Source of the DNA: Anthostomella pinea
Lineage: Eukaryota; Ascomycota; Sordariomycetes; Xylariales; Xylariaceae
Length of the DNA: 64,000 nucleotides
Assembly: GCA_963556695.1 (NCBI GenBank)
Contig: CAUWAG010000012.1
Coordinates: 2,170,001 to 2,234,000 of the forward strand
Reading direction: 5' to 3'
In this document: positions 43,451 to 55,191 of the stretch, piece by piece
Numbering within the stretch: the stretch's first letter is position 1
Layout of the letters: each line of letters opens with the position of its first letter
Program-made: the position numbers and the translations under genes
The notes under the pieces: generated by a model
Databases searched by the model: none
Told to the model about the DNA's origin: nothing
The model's input: only the letters and a program-made list of their open reading frames with translations

Positions 43451-46028
43451 GATGAATGTGACCAGAGGACCTGGATGGTATATGGCAACAGATTCCTAGA
43501 CAACGACCCCGGCAGAATGCGTACTGAACAGACTCTGGACACTTCCGAGCTGGCGATGCATATGTGGTGTCGTGGGCGATGCGGAATGAACAGAAGGACG
43601 CACCTCTACGCGTCAATATCGTTGCTAAGGCGCGGCAGCACTCAAGCCCCATCACACCCCGCGATGTGGCGTAGGCGCCTCCCAAATTCCCGATGCCTAG
43701 CCCCAACTGCACCTTACCTCAGCAAAGCTCAGACCGTTATTGCCCCATCCTGTTGCGCAGCGTTCGTTTTCGCGTCTCCGCACGGACTAATTCTCACGTG
43801 CGGGCCTTACTACGCGAGAAGCACGGTCTGCTTTTTGAGAGATAAACTGCACCCCAAAACACCCCAAAACACCGAGGACCCGGCGCGCTATCGACGGACT
43901 CTAGGGCTGCACGTCATTGGAATCTGGCACAGCTGGGAGGTCACCTGAATCTTGATGGATATCACCATCACCACCAACTCGCCCTTATCGACCAACGAAC
44001 ATCACACTCGACCCCCAAGTAGCGTCAGCCGGCAGCCTGCAGCCTGCAGCCTGCACTCTGCAACCTGCAAGCCGAAAGAATATTGATCATATCATGACCA
44101 GGGATATTGCAATCCACATGGCATATTTCTTCCATCTTTACCCGAGATGTCATCAATGCAACTTGACCTTCGTGACTCCCATAGCAGCCGGGCGAAAGAT
44201 CTGGCGCAGATCTCTTCAATGCGTCCCGTCTCGTCGGCGCTGCCTTGCCCAAGTAGGCAGGTCGAAGCTACAGTCACGAGCTGTGCAGTATCACTTAAGA
44301 GACGTTCCAACAGCCGCGTCAGATTGCCAAATTGCGTTGTGGAAAAAGGAAAAAGGAAGAACACAATGGCCACGCATGGATGCACCCTCCCGTCACCTGG
44401 ACATGGACATGGACAAGGTTCAGGACATGGACATGGCTCAGGACATGCACATTGGCATTATCAGCACCAGTCACCAGTCACCAGTCACCATTGTGCAATT
44501 GTCAATGTCATCGGAGACTGGAGTCTTGAGTCTTGAGTCTTGAGTCTTGCCCCCTGACCTCATCAGTGTCTGACCGCAGCCAAGCGGTGCCTCATGTGCC
44601 TCTCCACCACTGTACATCCGTCCACCCCCGTCATTGCTTTTACCCTTCTCTCCTCTCTGCAGCACAAATGCCTCAGATCCATCAACGATTGGACTGTTGG
44701 GCATGATTGTTGCTGCCGGGTCCCTGCTCTCTTTCTTCAACTTCCCACTCACGGCTCTGCACTTCTGGCTGTTTCGCTCTGATACGTCCAGCTGCTGCCA
44801 GCCCTGGAAAGCCCCTTCACGCAACTAGCCTTGCGAGCGAATCCTGTCCCATGTGCCCGTAGTGTCCCAAGCCAGAGGATAATAAGAGGCCTGCAGACTG
44901 ACAACTCATACCACCAATTTCTGACATCCTCCCACGACATCCCGTCGTGTCTCTGAAGAGTCATCACCCATCCCGCCGTGTTTTATATGCCTCATGCCGT
45001 CCGGTGAGCACCACCGCCCGCACCGTCGCGACATGGCTCAATGAAAATTTCAACATGCGGTAGCCGGGGAGTCCTGGGAAATCTGGGAGCATTGCTGCCC
45101 AAGCCTGCGCGAGTGCGAAATCCTCCGACATAGGCTGATAGACGAGACAGGCTAGGCCCGTCTCCCCCTTCGCCCTTTACACACAGTCATCTTCAGCTCT
45201 GGCAGCTGGGTCAATACCGAGGGCTACTTTATGTATCCTCACCACTCAAGACCCGACTATATATTTGTCCGACAATATAACATTTTTTTTTGGCTCGGCC
45301 CGCCCTGAATTCAGTTCACTCCCCTGGACTTTTCCACTTGCATGAGAATAACTCTCATAATAAACAAGCTCGGACAGCAGGAACATTTGAACGGCCCGTG
45401 TCTCTCGTCTTGCCCCCATTGAAACTTCCGCTTGAAACGTGCCGCCAGCGCATTCTTCTAGCTTTGTTTCCCCCTTTCATCTCAGTGCCAAAATACTCAA
45501 GAGCTATTAAATACACGACTTCGCGCAACACGAGCAACACTCCCAAGCGAGCCCATTCAGAGACTCCACGTCTCTCTGAAGTGTTACTTCGCCATCACGA
45601 CTGCATAAGTCCCTTTCGGCGCCTACTAGCACATACTATTTGTTAGCACTCGACGCTGATCTCGGTCTTCCGGGTCGACCGCCACCATACCGGACTCATA
45701 CCATATCTACGGCCGCGAGACCTCTTCGATCCCACATCTCCGTGCGCAGGTACCACAGCGGCGTCCGGCCCCGACTTTCCAAACACTACAGCAAATTATC
45801 ATGACCAGTTACCGGAACTTCTTGACTTCTTCACGTTGGAGGTTCTTGCTCTGGGTATTGATACCTTGACTCGCTTAATTATCCGCCTCGTATCCGACCT
45901 TCTTTCTCAGCTCCCCCGCGATTCTCTACCCCACATTGTCAGACCTGTTGGATCGCGATAAGATCACGCCAGCGACGGGACTTTGTCGCTCGAGCGGGAG
46001 CAATCTCCCATCCAGGGAAGCTGACAGG
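43451..46028. other. Intergenic region with short tandem repeats
   Basis: No gene is recognised. It contains three small tandem arrays: (GCAGCCT)n at about 44032-44066, GGACATGGACAT-type units at 44397-44455, and (GAGTCTT)n at 44519-44549. The last ~750 bp before 46029 look like promoter and leader of the next gene, and a further upstream exon of that gene is possible around 45780-45935. Confidence 0.45.
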
Positions 46029-46976
46029 ATGCGGCCCCATACACCCGCTCTGAATGTTGTCCCTGCAGCAGCCGGGCCTTCTTCACCGCCAGAGACACCA
46101 GAGACACCCACCACAACACCGCCCGCGTTCAATCGCAGGCTGGATTCCAGTGGACGCCCACTGACTTATGCGAAGGCGCTGTCTGGAAATGGACAACGAG
46201 CCAATATCCGACCCATAGGCGGAACGCACTTCAGCTACAGTCGTGGGCCTCGTCCTGAAGAGATTTCCCCTCGCTCGTCGCACTCGAGCGACGAAGAAAC
46301 GGAGTCGTCTGCAAGTCCACCGCCCTCACCACCATCCGCCATACCAGAGCTCCGCAAGCGGATAGGCGCACAGTTTGCTGCAGCTGCAGCTGCAGCCCCG
46401 GCCACGGCCACTATCCGGGTTGAGCATGCCACTTTTGCGATCGAGGAGCTCAGTGACTGTTCGCTCGACAGCGACGATGCTGGTCATTTGAACGTCCTCC
46501 GGCCCTACGGATTCGAGTATCCCGATTCGGACCGTAGTCGGTCAAGGTCCCGGCCACCTCCGGAGGTGGATGCGGCTGTCATGACAGGCATAGAAAACTT
46601 CAACCCGTTCGAGCATTCGGACGAAGAGTCTGTTGGCGAGGAGTTCGAGAAGAGCTTGCGCGATGCCCGCAAGCAACGTCGCGTGCGGCGCATGCAATCC
46701 GGCAGTATCGGCAAGCGCACGGTGAGCGAGCGAGGCAGCGACTCCGATAAGGAGGATCTGCTCCCGTACTGCGAAGGCAGCGAGGCGGGATCGACGCGGC
46801 GTATGCGTCGGAAGGTCGGCGACCGCAGCAGCATCCAGCTTTCCGGCCCTCTCCCGGAACCGATTGAGGAGCTCAAGGAGCCGGTCAGCGACGAGGATGA
46901 GGTCATATTGGACGATGCCGAGTTGTTTGCCAGAGAGTTACCGTACTACACTTTGATGGAGGTTGACTCCGAATGA
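46029..46976 (+). CDS. Ser-rich, acidic, largely disordered protein, about 315 aa
   Basis: Start set at the first in-frame ATG (46029, MRPHTPALNVVPAAAGPSS). The frame is open upstream to before 45936, so an additional 5' exon could extend it. The sequence is rich in Ser, Pro, Glu and Arg with blocks SSHSSDEETESSASPPPSPP, PDSDRSRSRSRPPPE and FEHSDEESVGEEFEKSL, and ends ELPYYTLMEVDSE. It has many likely phosphorylation sites and no membrane segment or known domain. Base usage is GC-rich in third positions like neighbouring genes, which supports coding. Function unknown. Confidence 0.65.
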   Translation: MRPHTPALNVVPAAAGPSSPPETPETPTTTPPAFNRRLDSSGRPLTYAKALSGNGQRANIRPIGGTHFSYSRGPRPEEISPRSSHSSDEETESSASPPPSPPSAIPELRKRIGAQFAAAAAAAPATATIRVEHATFAIEELSDCSLDSDDAGHLNVLRPYGFEYPDSDRSRSRSRPPPEVDAAVMTGIENFNPFEHSDEESVGEEFEKSLRDARKQRRVRRMQSGSIGKRTVSERGSDSDKEDLLPYCEGSEAGSTRRMRRKVGDRSSIQLSGPLPEPIEELKEPVSDEDEVILDDAELFARELPYYTLMEVDSE

Positions 46977-47396
46977 GTTGGCGACGGGGGTGATACATGG
47001 GTTTTCGACAGCCTTCGCCATGAGCATGTGCCCAAGATGTGATCGACGACCGTACGATCTCCCGAGGCCACGGCTAAATTTGATCACATTTCCTCGGTAG
47101 ACTCATGGACTTCCGGCATAGCGATGGGCGTATCATTGAGAAGGAAGATTGCATTTTCCGGTCACTGTGGAGCGGATATAGGAGGGCCACCAGAGGCTTA
47201 GGCCTTTCATGTGTGCCTGGAAGGCTTGCATAGAGGATAGGCTATGTACAGGGCCGCCAGGTTGTTAGCGAAGGATATGCTTATCTTGCCAGCACCTTGG
47301 TGGGATTGTGCATTATGGACTGTTTTACTTCTCCTTATTCCCTTTGTCTTCGTTTCGAGATACCTTAGATCTGGGTTCCACAGCTGGGAAGTAGTA

Positions 47397-47446
<50 letters not shown>

Positions 47447-48452
47447 CGATGATGGCGAATGATGGCGACGATGATGATGACGAGGATGACTTGCTCTGAT
47501 AGCAGCACCTGAGCGGTGGAATCTCATACATCGTGGATGGGTCTATTATATAAATGGGGTTCATGGGCTACTTACTTACATTTTCGGGCTATTTCTCTGT
47601 AACATGCCACCAGGAACTATCACCTGGTCACCACAACTACTGCTGTTCTTCACGACTAATCTGATATTAGATGGCTGGGGCCCTCTAACACTTTGACCCA
47701 TGTCAATCACACTTTGCTGCAACGTTAATAAGCCAGCTACCCAGTGATCTTATGCGCTTGTAATATCCGTAACTGCTTGAACCAGGACCTGGGAGCTCTG
47801 AACTAACGGTGGTTTCAGCGGCTTACATGATGTTTGGCCAAAGCCTCAGAGAAGCCATGATACCAAGCCAGGCTTCTGATATGTGGTAGAAACTAAGGGG
47901 CAAACACTGAGCTGTGACCTGATACTTCTCTAGATTAGGGACCGGGACAGGGACAGTGGAATAGGAGAGTTGAGAATTGGTCCATCTTGACCCCGCCATT
48001 CAAGGTGATGAACTGGTGGTTGTGGCGGTGTTTTTGAGTTACGCCACAACTTGAGATATCCGGGCACGGACTGGACAGACTTATGACGCCACAACTTTTA
48101 ACCACATTCACCTCTCTCGTCCCGAAGGTGGTGTCACATGTGTGCCGCCTGCTCTTGTCCAAAGCTTCCCGTTACCCCTTCAGCAGTTGGGGAGACACCG
48201 CAAGGCAGCATTGTCGGGGCTTCCTAGTGGTATTGTGACTGCCCGTCCTTCTTCTCTTCCTCCCGGACTGGCTGAACTCTGCCCGACCTCCTCCCATTTT
48301 CTATCGGTCCTCATCACTCTCGATCTACCTAGGCAATCACTCTCGATCTACCTTGGTAGCCACCACTCCCAACAGAATCTACTGCGAACTAGCTCACCAC
48401 GCACCTCCGATTCTACAGCCAACAATCTACGAATCTCCGGAGTCTGCCCACG
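46977..48452. other. Intergenic, no gene recognised
   Basis: Contains the GAT microsatellite at 47400. The last few hundred bases are the promoter/leader of TAF12, with CT-rich sequence and a repeated CACTCTCGATCTACCT unit at 48316-48351. Confidence 0.5.
47400..47452. repeat. (GAT)n microsatellite
   Basis: About seventeen GAT units, the last few imperfect, in non-coding sequence. Short open frames of poly-Asp or poly-Ser across it are artefacts of the repeat. Confidence 0.95.
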
Positions 48453-50576
48453 ATGAATCAACCATCGCAAAGCCAACCTCCCCAAGGGCAGTCAGGCCCG
48501 CCGCCGCCCCTCTTGAAGCCGGAACAGATGCGAAACATAAGCTATCTGACCCCGCAAGAGAAGCAAAAGTACGAACACGGGTTGCGCCAGCTGTGGGCAA
48601 GGATGGACCAGAACGCACCCGACACTGATGAACACCAGGAGGCGAAGACCAAAGTGGAGGAGTTCTCGCGTATGGTCATGCACAAAATCAGATCACTCCA
48701 AGCTCGAGGCCTGTCAGCAGCGCCGGGCCAACCTGGCCAACAAGGTCAACCAGGTCAACCAGGTGGGCAGCCGCCGTCTATGCCGGGAGGACAACCCCAA
48801 GCCGGTCCAGCAGCGGCACCGAAGCCGATGATGGCAGCGAACAGACCACAGGTCCCAACTCCTGGACACAACGCTGGGGGCGCTAGCCCTGCGGTCTCGA
48901 ATGCGCCTGCGACTGCCCGTCCGATGCAGCAAGGACCGACGCCGCAGATCATCGAGCACGTCAACAAGATGCCATGGAGCCTTGCGCTGGTGCCACCTAA
49001 CATACCGCCGGAGCAAGGGCCGAAATGGCTGAATGAACACAAGCAGAAATTCGTGCGAGCCCTGGCGTCCATGGAAGCTTATAAACACCGTATGGCTAGG
49101 CTCGGTGTCATGTTCAAGGAGCGCAGCGAAAAGGGCCCTCCGATGTCAGCGGAGGAGAAGCAGAAATTTCAGAACCAGTCTGCGGCGGACCAGAAGATGT
49201 ATAAAGAGGCAGAATTATTTGTGAACCGCACCCGCAGCCAGATTCAGGTCCTGCAGGGGGCGAGCCAGACTGCCGGTGGGCAGGGACAGCACCACGGGGC
49301 TGCTCAGCCATCTCAAGCTCAGCCGCAGCCGCAAAACTCAGGAGCCTCTGCTTCTAGTCATCCAATGCAGGCTGCGACCGCGTCAGTGAGTGCAGCGATC
49401 AATGCGGCCAAAAGCCAGCAGCTTGCTGCTGGTAATAGACCCGTGTCCACGGGGCAACAGCAACCTCCTCCCCAGACACCCGCGACCCCGGCCACGCCTT
49501 CGACGACTGCACCCGGGCAACACCAGCCCCATCCCGCTCCTGCTCCGCAACCACAGGTCAAAATCGAGCCTGGCACCCACAACATGCAACATCCGCCTCC
49601 TCCTGTCAATACGGCCCTTGCAGCTGCCTCGAGCGCAAACATGCCCTCAGCAGGAACTCCCACACAGGCATCAGCGCGCGTCCAGACTCCGCAGTCTGCT
49701 ACGCAACAGGCACCTGGCTCGCAGGTTCGAGAGGTTCGCCCACTGAGTCACGCTGCTGCTGTCAACCGTGCCAACTCATCTACCAACGTCACTGGACAAC
49801 CGAGCGCGTCAGCTAGTGGTGTCACAACAACTCCTGGATCAGGTGGTTTGATGGGCAACGCATCATCCTCGTCACAACCTGGTCACACTCACGCGCATCC
49901 ACAGCCGAACACTTCTACTCTGACGCAGAAGATGCCTATCCCGAAAAGTCTTCCCGAGAAGTCGACGGCTATCCCCACGCCTGTCACGGTCGGTGGCGGT
50001 AACACCCCTGGTCGCCCGACTTACGGAGGCGGTAACGCTGCTGGAGGTGTCATCAACCAACCCGTCATTGCGAAGATGCCGGTCCCCCAATTCGACGCTG
50101 AGGGCGACCATGTCCTATCCAAGAAGAAACTGGACGAGCTTGTTCGTCAGGTTTGCGGAGGCGCATCACCTGGTGCTGATGCCAACTACCTGACGCCTGA
50201 TGTTGAAGAGGTAAGATTATTCACATGATTCAGAGGCCTTGTTCTCTGCGCTAATTTCTTTTCGAATTCACCATTCTATTCCTTTCGAGATTTACTTTGC
50301 TAACGCATCCTGCACCAGTCCGTGCTCAACGTTGCGGATAACTTCGTTGATAACGTCATGCACACTGCTTGCCGGCTGGCGAAGGAACGTGGCAGCAAGG
50401 TGCTGGAAATTCGCGATATCCAGCTTGTTTTGGAGCGTGTCTACAACATCCGTATCCCCGGCTACACCACCGACGAACTACGAACCGTCCGCAAGGTCCA
50501 ACCGTCTAACAACTGGATCGCCAAGATGTCGGCTATACAGGCGGCTAAGGTCACGTCGGGTAAGGACGACAAGTAG
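48453..50576 (+). CDS. TAF12: TFIID/SAGA subunit TAF12, 671 aa to an early TAG
   Basis: TAF12 pairs with TAF4 (TFIID) or Ada1 (SAGA) through a histone fold and helps recruit RNA polymerase II. Exons 48453-50210 and 50319-50576, intron 50211-50318 (GTAAGA..CACCAG). The N-terminal part has [20 protein letters not shown], a conserved helical region, then a long Gln/Pro/Ala-rich linker. The histone fold starts at [13 protein letters not shown], crosses the splice ([20 protein letters not shown]) and continues with [18 protein letters not shown] and [17 protein letters not shown]. The frame meets TAG at 50574-50576 after SGKDDK, but stays open for 72 more codons to TGA at 50793, with composition typical of TAF12 tails. 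The histone fold itself is complete, so the truncated product may work. Confidence 0.93.
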
Positions 50577-50795
50577 GACAATCGTCCCCCCGCCAAGGCT
50601 GCCAAAGGCAACGCGAAGCGACGCAGATCATCGGCTGCTAACGCCGCTCCCCGAATGCCAGCCGGTACGGCAGGCGCGACCGCGGGTGGAGGCACAGTTG
50701 GCGATGATGGTGTTTCTGGTGCAGACGCAGCTGCGAATGCGGGTGCGAAGCGTGCGGAGCTGGTGCAGGACAAAATGGATGTCGATCACAAGTGA
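50577..50795 (+). other. In-frame extension of TAF12 beyond the TAG
   Basis: The codons directly after the TAG read DNRPPAKAAKGNAKRRRSS, then a Gly/Ala-rich stretch and ELVQDKMDVDHK before TGA at 50793-50795. A basic nuclear-localisation-like cluster (KRRRSS) and the VDHK end look like a native C-terminus. It suggests that the TAG is a recent CAG-to-TAG change, an assembly error, or is read through. Confidence 0.6.
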
Positions 50796-50908
50796 AGCAA
50801 AAGGACTTGACAGACCTCTGCTTCACCAACTGACAAACCGACATCGTGTCCTTCCTACTGCAGTATCTGGCCCCATGCATTGAGTTTACGGTGGACTGGC
50901 AGGCGTTC

Positions 50909-51030
50909 AACGGTCACGGTATTCGGTCTTCTGAGTTCTCTGCGACACGGTATTCGGTCTTCTGAGTTCTCTGCGACACGGTATTCGGTTCTTTCTGCGA
51001 CCCGGTATCGGTCTTCTCTGCGACACGGTT
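50909..51030. repeat. About four tandem copies of a 31-bp unit downstream of TAF12
   Basis: Unit contains CACGGTATTCGGTCTTCTGA and GTTCTCTGCGA. The first two copies are nearly identical; later ones are shortened. It lies in the probable 3' UTR. Confidence 0.85.
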
Positions 51031-51333
51031 CCACGTTGCGCTGCGGCCTGGCTAGGCAGGCATCTTTCCCCTTACGAACAAATTCTCGGTGGACTGGCTC
51101 GGCATTCAGGTCAGGAGGCCCGGCTTTGTTCCTCAGAGATACCATATTGCAGACAAGACGAGGGCAGATAATAAAATGATCATAAAATATTTGCGTTGCT
51201 GGGTGACATGTGACATTCGGCCGTTTCGATGCAGACATTGCAATCTCATGGAAAAAACTATGATGATGCGCGTAATATATACTCAGATTTCATACAGTCT
51301 ATTCAAGGAGGTCGGTAGAATCCTGGATACCTT

Positions 51334-51370
51334 ATCCCCTTGGGATCGGAAGGTGCCCATGGCCCGTGCT
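51334..51370 (+). repeat. 37-bp inverted repeat, left copy
   Basis: Matches the reverse complement of 55611-55647 with two mismatches; contains TTGGGATCGGAAGGTG. The two copies bracket AT-rich block 2. Confidence 0.75.
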
Positions 51371-51749
51371 AGCACTCCACCCACCCGCGTCGTATAATTT
51401 CGCTACACGGGGCTTTTTTTATTTTAGCTATGTACCAGACCTATATTTTAAACGTGTTTTTTCTTGTTTTTTTAAGCGCACATACCTATGGGAGGTATTT
51501 GAATAAATATTTATAATAATAACGCCGGGTGAAAAGTATTAATACCGGGTTAAATTAACGAAACTTACTTATTTCCGGTATTATCTTACTAGACGTCCTA
51601 TTATTTGAAATAAGATAAATTAAGGTATTTAAAGTTATTAAAAATAACGAAATTATTTTATAAGCCTTATAAGGTTATTATTACCGTTCTTAATATTAAT
51701 TAACGTGTTTTTTATAGTTCAAAACGAGCTAAGCGACTTTAATACTTTT

Positions 51750-52789
51750 TGTCGGATGTGTGTGGCTTTGAATGTTGGCTCAAGGTGGTCCGTGCACTAG
51801 GATAAGGGGTTGGTTGCCCCACCGCTCCGTCGCTACGCTAGATAGACGCGCCGCACCAGTATTTAGCTGTAAATACGTTCGTATGAGATTGATACAAAAC
51901 AAGCAACTAAGTAAGCTACATATACCCAAAACCACTGCTCCCTAAATTCTCACACTTTAAAAAAACCATTTTTAACATTTTTTGAAATAAATAACGAGCT
52001 TTTCTACGATTTTAAGAAGTTTAATAAGGACGAAATAAGTAACGAGTTTTTTCTAACCTTTTTACCGACATTATAAAAACTAATTGTAAACAAAAATATT
52101 ATAATAAAAATATTACAAATTTTATTTAAGTAATATAAATATTAACTTTAAGCTATATAAGTAAAAGTATTTTTAAATCTTATTGTATAACTTCAAAACA
52201 AATTAAGGTAAATTATACCTTTTTTTGCTATTAATTTGTACCTTTCTAAAATCATTCCTATAAGTATTATAATAAAGGCCAATTAAATCGCTGCTTTTAA
52301 ATCTGATTAGAATTTTTTTTTTCTCGTTTAGAAGTAGATTATTTAAATTCATTAATGGTATAATAAATATATATAAAGCCTTAAAGATGTTTTAAAGCTT
52401 TAATTTTAAAACAGTTATATATAAAAGATTAATAAAGTTGTAATTTACGCGTTTTTTATAATATCTATATATATATAAAAGTCAACCCTGCTTATTATAG
52501 TTAACATTACTAAAAAAAAAATTAATAAACTTTTTATGATATAGTTTTTATTTGTGTTATATTTTAAAAAAGAAATTCAATTTTTTTAAGAACTCAAAGA
52601 GCAGTGGTTTTGTGTGTATGTAGCTTGCTTGGTTGCTTGTTTTGTATTAATCTTGTACGAACGTATTTACAGCTAAATACTGGTGCGGCGCGTCTATCTA
52701 GCGTAGCGACGGAGCGGTGGGGCAACCAACCCCCTATTCTAGTGCACGGACCACCTTGAGCTAACACTCAGAGCCACTCACATCCGACA
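51750..52789. mobile_element. DNA element with ~200-bp terminal inverted repeats and an AT-rich core
   Basis: Left arm begins TGTCGGATGTG and the right arm ends CACATCCGACA. The arms match over about 200 bp, including GGTGGTCCGTGCACTAG and GCGCCGCACCAGTATTTAGC. The 630 bp between them are extremely AT-rich and lack open frames. No clear target duplication is seen. Either a non-autonomous TIR element with a mutated core, or two inverted insertions of one short repeat. Confidence 0.7.
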
Positions 52790-52822
52790 TTCTATTATTA
52801 AGATTTTTAATTACGTGTATAT

Positions 52823-53106
52823 TGTAAGCAGTCGGGTGGCTCACAGGTGTGCTGTAGCACGCTTCTAGGGGTGACAAGGCTGACAAGGCTGACAGCAGCA
52901 CTGAAAGGAAGGAACAGCCTAGAAGCGGGCTTTGAGCTTTAGTGTATCTGGGACAAGGGATCTTTACCCTCCGGATCAAAGGCTGGGCATTGCTTTGAAG
53001 TTGGTATGTGTATTTAGTACCTGAACAGGTCCCAAGACCCAAGGGTAGATCCGTACCCAGAATGTAAGCAACATGATGACCTGAACCACTGAACCGATCT
53101 TTTCCA
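52823..53106. repeat. Solo LTR, family D (284 bp)
   Basis: Begins TGTAAGCAGTCGGG, ends TCTTTTCCA, flanked by TATAT (52818-52822 and 53107-53111). The duplication is of low complexity, so the call rests also on the sharp change of base composition. Contains a small GACAAGGCT duplication. Confidence 0.6.
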
Positions 53107-53402
53107 TATATATTTTAAAAAGCGTATTTAATAAGATTTATTTATAAAACGATCATATTTTAATAGTAAATCTTTGTATATAAATAATATTTAGTTTGGT
53201 TTTATTAATTAATAAAGCGATAATTAAATTTGTCAAATCTTATAATTTTAATATTAAAATAAGGAATAAACATATTAAATTAAAATAGAAGGCTTAAATG
53301 TTGTTAATAGCGAGCTTTTTTATTTCGAAAATTTAATATACGCGTGAATGTTATTTATTTAAAGTTACCTCGTTATATAGTTAGAAAACAGTTATTATAT
53401 AA

Positions 53403-53867
53403 TGTGACAAGCCGTCTAACCTATAAGGCTAAAAGGTTCTGTAGGGTTTATGTTCTGAGGTAAGTTAACACAAAAGACAATAGAGGCTTCTATCAACTAG
53501 AAGACACTCAGATGCTGGTGCTTGGTCTGATCTAGGGGATCACTGAATAGTCGAGTCGTCAGGATATTTCTCTCACCTTAGGGTTGGCTAAGATGCTTAG
53601 ATTGATCACTGGAATAGAGACTGTCTATCTATCTAGCTGGGAAATGACCGTCTCTATATATCCAATCTCTCCCTCACTGATGGAATAGAATCACCTTGTC
53701 CCAGAGTGATGCTCACTGGCTCACTCCATGATCCAGTGGTCCGTCACATGACCTTTGTTATGTAATCCGTAATACCCATTGTTCTGTTCCTGGCTTCTGA
53801 TTCTATTGGTTCTTGGTGTACTCCGCATGGTCCTCTAACAGGCTATGGTATTTGTTGGTTCGTAACA
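53403..53867. repeat. Solo LTR, family A copy 2 (465 bp)
   Basis: Close copy of 21965-22460, begins TGTGACAAGCC and ends GTTCGTAACA, target duplication TATAA (53398-53402 and 53868-53872). Confidence 0.85.
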
Positions 53868-54186
53868 TATAAGTAGTTATTATAAGTTTGATTAAACGAT
53901 TACCGCTTTTTTTAATTAGTTTTATTATAACGTTATAAATATCTTTTGATTATTATTAATATTTTTAATACTTTTAATCAATTAATATTATAATAATAAA
54001 AACTACTTATATATTAAAACATAATTTATGCTTTAAAAGCTTTAAAAACTATAAAGAAAACGTAGCGTGTTAACTATTCTAAAAAGATTTATACTCGTTA
54101 TATAAAAAAAAAAAGTAAAGTTATATAATTTCCGTTTTGAATAATAATATCGTCTTAATATTACCGATTATATATAATAAGTAAAG

Positions 54187-54389
54187 TATTGGAACAGGCT
54201 TGGCCGATCAATCATAATACTCGAGTATGGGTCAAAGTCATAATGTTGCTGATAGTTTGAATTGGGAGGTCTAGCTAGACTTATAGGTCTGGATAAGTGT
54301 CTTCACAATCCGGTATTTAATCTCTTATCTAATCATACATGTGGATCTGGTATAGTTGGTTTGAAGGTTGGAATCGCATGGATCCAACA
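54187..54389. repeat. Solo LTR, family B copy 3 (203 bp)
   Basis: Begins TATTGGAACAGG (TG mutated to TA), ends GGATCCAACA, target duplication TAAAG (54182-54186 and 54390-54394). More diverged than copies 1 and 2. Confidence 0.8.
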
Positions 54390-54980
54390 TAAAGAGATTT
54401 TTGAATTTTTACCAAAAAAAGACGGGAAAGTTTTTGATTAAGGTTAAAATTGTATGAAAGTTTCGATAATTATTTAAATATTTACGAAGGAAAGCTATTA
54501 TTATTTTAATAAATTAACGGTTATAAGATAAATATTGAGAGTATTTAAATTAGTAATTAGTTATATATAAATAGATTATTTAACATAAATCGGTCTAAGC
54601 GAAAACGTTAATAATCTTTATATTATAATATCTTTGTATTAACGTTTATATTATATTATATTTTATATTTTTTAGTAATTATGAAAACAATATATTCATT
54701 AATTATTTTATTATATAATAAGAATTAATTTGTTACGATTAAAACTAACTAAGCGTAATATATTTCGAAGTAACTATAACGGTTTTTTTAAAAGCTTAAT
54801 AAATAATATTTTAGGCGATTTTGAGTCGTTAATACTTACAAATAACTAGTTAATAATATTCATGATATTATATTTACGGATATTCTTTAAAAAGATAGAT
54901 TAATATTAAATTATATATAAGGTCTAATACTTTGTGAAACTTATATAACATGATTTCAACTTTTTGAATATATTATTAAG

Positions 54981-55191
54981 TGTCAGATGTTAGATCCCAG
55001 ATATGGTGCCCTTAGGTGCAGTACCCATTAGAGGGCTGTGAGGGGAACAGTGGATCCACCCTAGCATGGTGCAGTATGGTATTTAGCTGTAGATTTCCCC
55101 TGCTAAGCATACTTGAGAATGACAACAACATTTGCAGCGACCGCTCACACCACTAAGGCTTGTGACCCTTCTAGAATCTCATATTAAGATT
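54981..55191. repeat. 211-bp insertion of unknown type
   Basis: GC-normal island beginning TGTCAGATG and ending AATCTCA between two copies of TATTAAG (54974-54980 and 55192-55198). TG..CA ends suggest an LTR, but the direct repeat is 7 bp rather than 5. Confidence 0.45.

Noticed and set aside
47207..47564. Poly-Ser / poly-Asp open frames
   Set aside because: Products of the (GAT)n microsatellite in different frames.
51750..52789. hAT or Mutator assignment of the long-TIR element
   Set aside because: No 8- or 9-bp flanking duplication and no transposase sequence remain, so no superfamily can be given.
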